Origin: an uncultured Collinsella sp.
GTDB taxonomy: Bacteria; Actinomycetota; Coriobacteriia; Coriobacteriales; Coriobacteriaceae
NCBI GenBank assembly: GCA_902494375.1
Contig: CABUTL010000015.1
Coordinates: 1 to 13,710 of the forward strand
Length of the DNA stretch: 13,710 nt
Direction of reading: 5' to 3'
The notes beneath the pieces were generated by a model. The model worked only from the letters and a program-made list of their open reading frames with translations. It was not told where the DNA came from and made no database searches. Within the stretch, counting starts at the first letter, position 1; the number at the start of each line of letters is the position of its first letter. The position numbers and the translations under genes were made by a program. This document shows positions 11,314 through 13,710 of this stretch, piece after piece.

Positions 11314-13710
11314 TCACGACAGCTTGACGATCGGTGCAAAACCTTTCATTAGCTTTTTGGTCTGGCCGGTCTTTTCGAATTGAACCTCGATCATGTCTCC
11401 GACGACCGAGATCACGGTACCCGTGCCAAAGGTCTTGTGGCTCACGGTATCACCCGCGGCAAAGTCCTGCGATGCGCTGGCACGATCGACCTTGCGCTCC
11501 ACCGTCGGGGACACCTTGGACGACGGCTTTTTGACGCGCGGCGCGCCCGAGCCAAAGGTCGAGGCAACACGGCCGGCGTCGGGCGAGACCCCACGATGGC
11601 GCTCGGTTCCGTAGCTACTGCCGCCAAAGAAGTCGTCGAAGCTCGATCCACCGCGCGAACCGGAACCGCCGGTCGAGCGCGTATGCGAACCGAACACCTT
11701 GCCGCCATACATATCCGAACCCACGCCCGAGCCAAAGGTGCCGTGACGGTCGCCGCGCTTCTCCCAGCCCGTGCCCTCAAAACCGGCAGAACCGATACCG
11801 CTAAACTCGATATCCTCAAACGGAATCTCATTGAGGAAGCGCGAGCGCGGGTTGGCAGAGGTCGAGCCGTAGGTGCGACGCGTGGCCGCATAGGTCAGGA
11901 ACAGGCGCTTACGGGCACGCGTGATGGCAACGTAGGCCAGGCGACGCTCCTCCTCGAGCTTGCCCGGGTCATCGCTGCCGCCAAAGTCGTGCACGTGCGG
12001 GAAGATGCCCTCCTCCATGCCGGCCACGAACACCGCCGGGAACTCCAGGCCCTTGGCGGAGTGGATAGTCATCATGGTAATGGCATGCGTCTCGCCGGCC
12101 AGGGAATCCAAGTCGGAGCGCAGGGCCAGCCACTCCATGAGTGCCGGCAGCGCCTTACAGGTGAGCGGACCGTAGGTGCGCTCGATCTCGTCGGCATGCA
12201 CGGCACCCGCCGGCAGCTCAGTCGGCGCGGCATACGCGTTGCCCGCGATGGCGGCGGCCAGGGCATCCTGCGGAGACAGCGCCGGAGCGGCCAGGCTATC
12301 GAGCGGATTGGAACCCGCGGCATCACGCGCGCCAACGAGCGCCTCAAACGAAGACACGGGCGCAGACGGGCCGGGCTCGGGCGCGGGCGCGCTCACCACA
12401 ACGGGCTCGGGCTCAACGTCGGCGGGCACATCGGCAACACCAGCAGCGCGCAGCTCTTCCAAGCTCTCGAGCGTGCCTTCGATATCCTCGTGCGTCTCCT
12501 CAAATTCGGCAGCGACACCCAGGAATTCCTGGATGTTCTCGGCGCGGCTCTCGGACTCCATGGTGCCCTCGGCACGGAAAGCCTGCAGCAGGCCCGTCTT
12601 ATCGACAATCATCTCGACAACGTCCTTGAGCTCGCCGTCCATGCGGCGACCCTCGCGCACCAGCGACACAAAGCTCGACAGGCCATTGCGCACCTTGGCG
12701 CTAAACATGCCGGTTTCGGCGCACGCGATCTCGCAAGCCTGGAAGAACGAGCAACGGTTGTCGCGCGCCAGCTGCTCAATCTTTTGAATCGAGGTGGAGC
12801 CGATGCCGCGGCGCGGCGTGTTGATGACGCGCTTGACGCTCATCTCGTCGGCCGGGTTCACGATCATCTTAAGGTAGGCCATGACGTCGCGGATCTCGGC
12901 ACGGTCGAAGAATCGCGTGCCGCCCACAATCTTGTAGGGCACGCCCGCGCGCAGGAACATATCTTCGAGGATACGCGACTGAGCGTTGGTGCGGTAGAAG
13001 ACGGCGATGTCGTCGTAGCTCGTGCCTTTGGCATGCAGCTTCTCGATCTCGCCGGCAATCCAGCGGCCCTCGTCGCGCTCGTCGCTCGCCTGGAAGGCCT
13101 GAATCTTCTCGCCATCGCCCTCGGCCGTAAACAGGCGCTTGTCCTTGCGCTGCGAGTTGTGGCGCACCACGGCATTGGCGGCGCTCAGGATGTGACCCGT
13201 GGAACGATAGTTCTGCTCCAGCTTAACGGTCTTGCAGTTTTTAAAGTCCTTCTCAAAGTCCAGGATGTTGGTGATGTCGGCGCCGCGCCAGCTGTAAATG
13301 GACTGGTCATCGTCGCCCACGACCATGAGGTTTTGGTACTTGGCGGCCAGCAGGTTGGCGATCTCGTACTGGACGTGGTTGGTGTCCTGATACTCGTCGA
13401 CGCTAATGTAGCGGAAACGCTCTTGGTACTTGTCGAGCACCTCGGGGCGGGTGCGCAGCAGCTCGAGCGTGCGCACGAGCAGGTCGTCGAAGTCCATCGC
13501 GTTAGCGGCGCGCAGGCGGCGTTCCAGCTCCAGGTAAACCTGCGCGGCCTTTTTGTCGTTGGGGCTGTCGGCGGATTTGAGCATGTCCTCGGGGCCGATC
13601 ATGGCGTTTTTGGCCGAACTGATCTTGCTGCGGATCATATTGATGGGGAATTGCTTTTGCTCGATACCGAGCGCCTGCATAATATCGCGCACCATGCGCT
13701 TGGAATCGTC
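11314..13710 (-). CDS. pcrA: UvrD/PcrA-type ATP-dependent DNA helicase (partial, N-terminus beyond window)
   Basis: This is a superfamily 1A 3'-5' helicase for DNA repair and replication-fork maintenance. The gene enters from the right edge without its start; about 125 residues including the Walker A motif are missing, and 799 codons including the stop are present. Numbering from the Met at 13695: motif II VDEYQDTNHVQYE (99-111), motif III VVGDDDQSIYSWRGAD (125-140), motif IV NYRST (162-166), motif V TIHSAKGLEFPAVFVAGMEE (543-562), motif VI EEERRLAYVAITRARKRL (581-598). A Gly/Ser-rich linker (about 640-700) leads to a Tudor-like end (747-793, GDTVSHKTFGTGTV), which in PcrA/UvrD binds RNA polymerase. 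An Ala/Pro/Glu-rich insertion (about 415-510) interrupts domain 2B. The stop lies beside the 130-base inverted repeat. Confidence 0.94.
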   Translation of the reverse strand, partial: DDSKRMVRDIMQALGIEQKQFPINMIRSKISSAKNAMIGPEDMLKSADSPNDKKAAQVYLELERRLRAANAMDFDDLLVRTLELLRTRPEVLDKYQERFRYISVDEYQDTNHVQYEIANLLAAKYQNLMVVGDDDQSIYSWRGADITNILDFEKDFKNCKTVKLEQNYRSTGHILSAANAVVRHNSQRKDKRLFTAEGDGEKIQAFQASDERDEGRWIAGEIEKLHAKGTSYDDIAVFYRTNAQSRILEDMFLRAGVPYKIVGGTRFFDRAEIRDVMAYLKMIVNPADEMSVKRVINTPRRGIGSTSIQKIEQLARDNRCSFFQACEIACAETGMFSAKVRNGLSSFVSLVREGRRMDGELKDVVEMIVDKTGLLQAFRAEGTMESESRAENIQEFLGVAAEFEETHEDIEGTLESLEELRAAGVADVPADVEPEPVVVSAPAPEPGPSAPVSSFEALVGARDAAGSNPLDSLAAPALSPQDALAAAIAGNAYAAPTELPAGAVHADEIERTYGPLTCKALPALMEWLALRSDLDSLAGETHAITMMTIHSAKGLEFPAVFVAGMEEGIFPHVHDFGGSDDPGKLEEERRLAYVAITRARKRLFLTYAATRRTYGSTSANPRSRFLNEIPFEDIEFSGIGSAGFEGTGWEKRGDRHGTFGSGVGSDMYGGKVFGSHTRSTGGSGSRGGSSFDDFFGGSSYGTERHRGVSPDAGRVASTFGSGAPRVKKPSSKVSPTVERKVDRASASQDFAAGDTVSHKTFGTGTVISVVGDMIEVQFEKTGQTKKLMKGFAPIVKLS

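Noticed and set aside
10885..11352. Plus-strand open frame of 155 codons across the manA end and inverted repeat
   Set aside because: It begins inside manA in another frame and translates both hairpin structures into Arg/Pro-rich sequence without a domain.

Overview
The window looks like a chromosomal stretch from a GC-rich Coriobacteriia member, most likely Collinsella or a close relative. This is inference. It rests on GC-rich coding with strong third-position bias, a type IA topoisomerase start resembling the archaeal subfamily, a family II pyrophosphatase, an AspT-like (type Ic) aspartate aminotransferase, and the style of the intergenic repeats. No phage, transposase, CRISPR, defence island, rRNA or tRNA was recognised. 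Genes are ordinary housekeeping and metabolic functions; the least explained material is intergenic.

Region 1 (1-2900, minus strand) is a tightly packed cluster transcribed right to left: tatA/B-like gene, tatC, hypA, hypB, then the start of a type IA DNA topoisomerase that runs off the left edge. The tatA/B and tatC genes overlap by one base and tatC and hypA are 6 bases apart. This links Tat export to nickel insertion, which makes sense because exported [NiFe] hydrogenases need both. Region 2 (2945-4615, minus) holds an AspT-type aminotransferase followed by a single-domain STAS protein (anti-sigma factor antagonist type). A short unknown gene (4765-5019, plus) is divergent from the aminotransferase.

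Region 3 (5020-5351) has no gene. It carries three hairpins, two of them good intrinsic terminators, and a pair of inverted 33-base motif copies. Region 4 (5352-9023, minus) holds nhaA (Na+/H+ antiporter), ppaC (Mn-dependent pyrophosphatase) and a ROK-family glucokinase. They look like separate transcription units: ppaC has its own terminator, and a second terminator-like hairpin sits in the nhaA leader. GGGACAGGTT-containing repeats flank the glucokinase in inverted orientation.

Region 5 (9130-11032, plus) has an AT-rich control region with a perfect 14-bp palindrome, a GntR/HutC-type regulator and a class I mannose-6-phosphate isomerase. With the glucokinase next door this forms a small hexose entry neighbourhood: glucose to glucose-6-P, and mannose-6-P to fructose-6-P. 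Region 6 (11033-11313) contains a strong hairpin and a 130-base element with 30-base inverted arms differing at one position. Region 7 (11314-13710, minus) is a UvrD/PcrA helicase lacking its N-terminus because the window ends; it carries an Ala/Pro-rich insertion.
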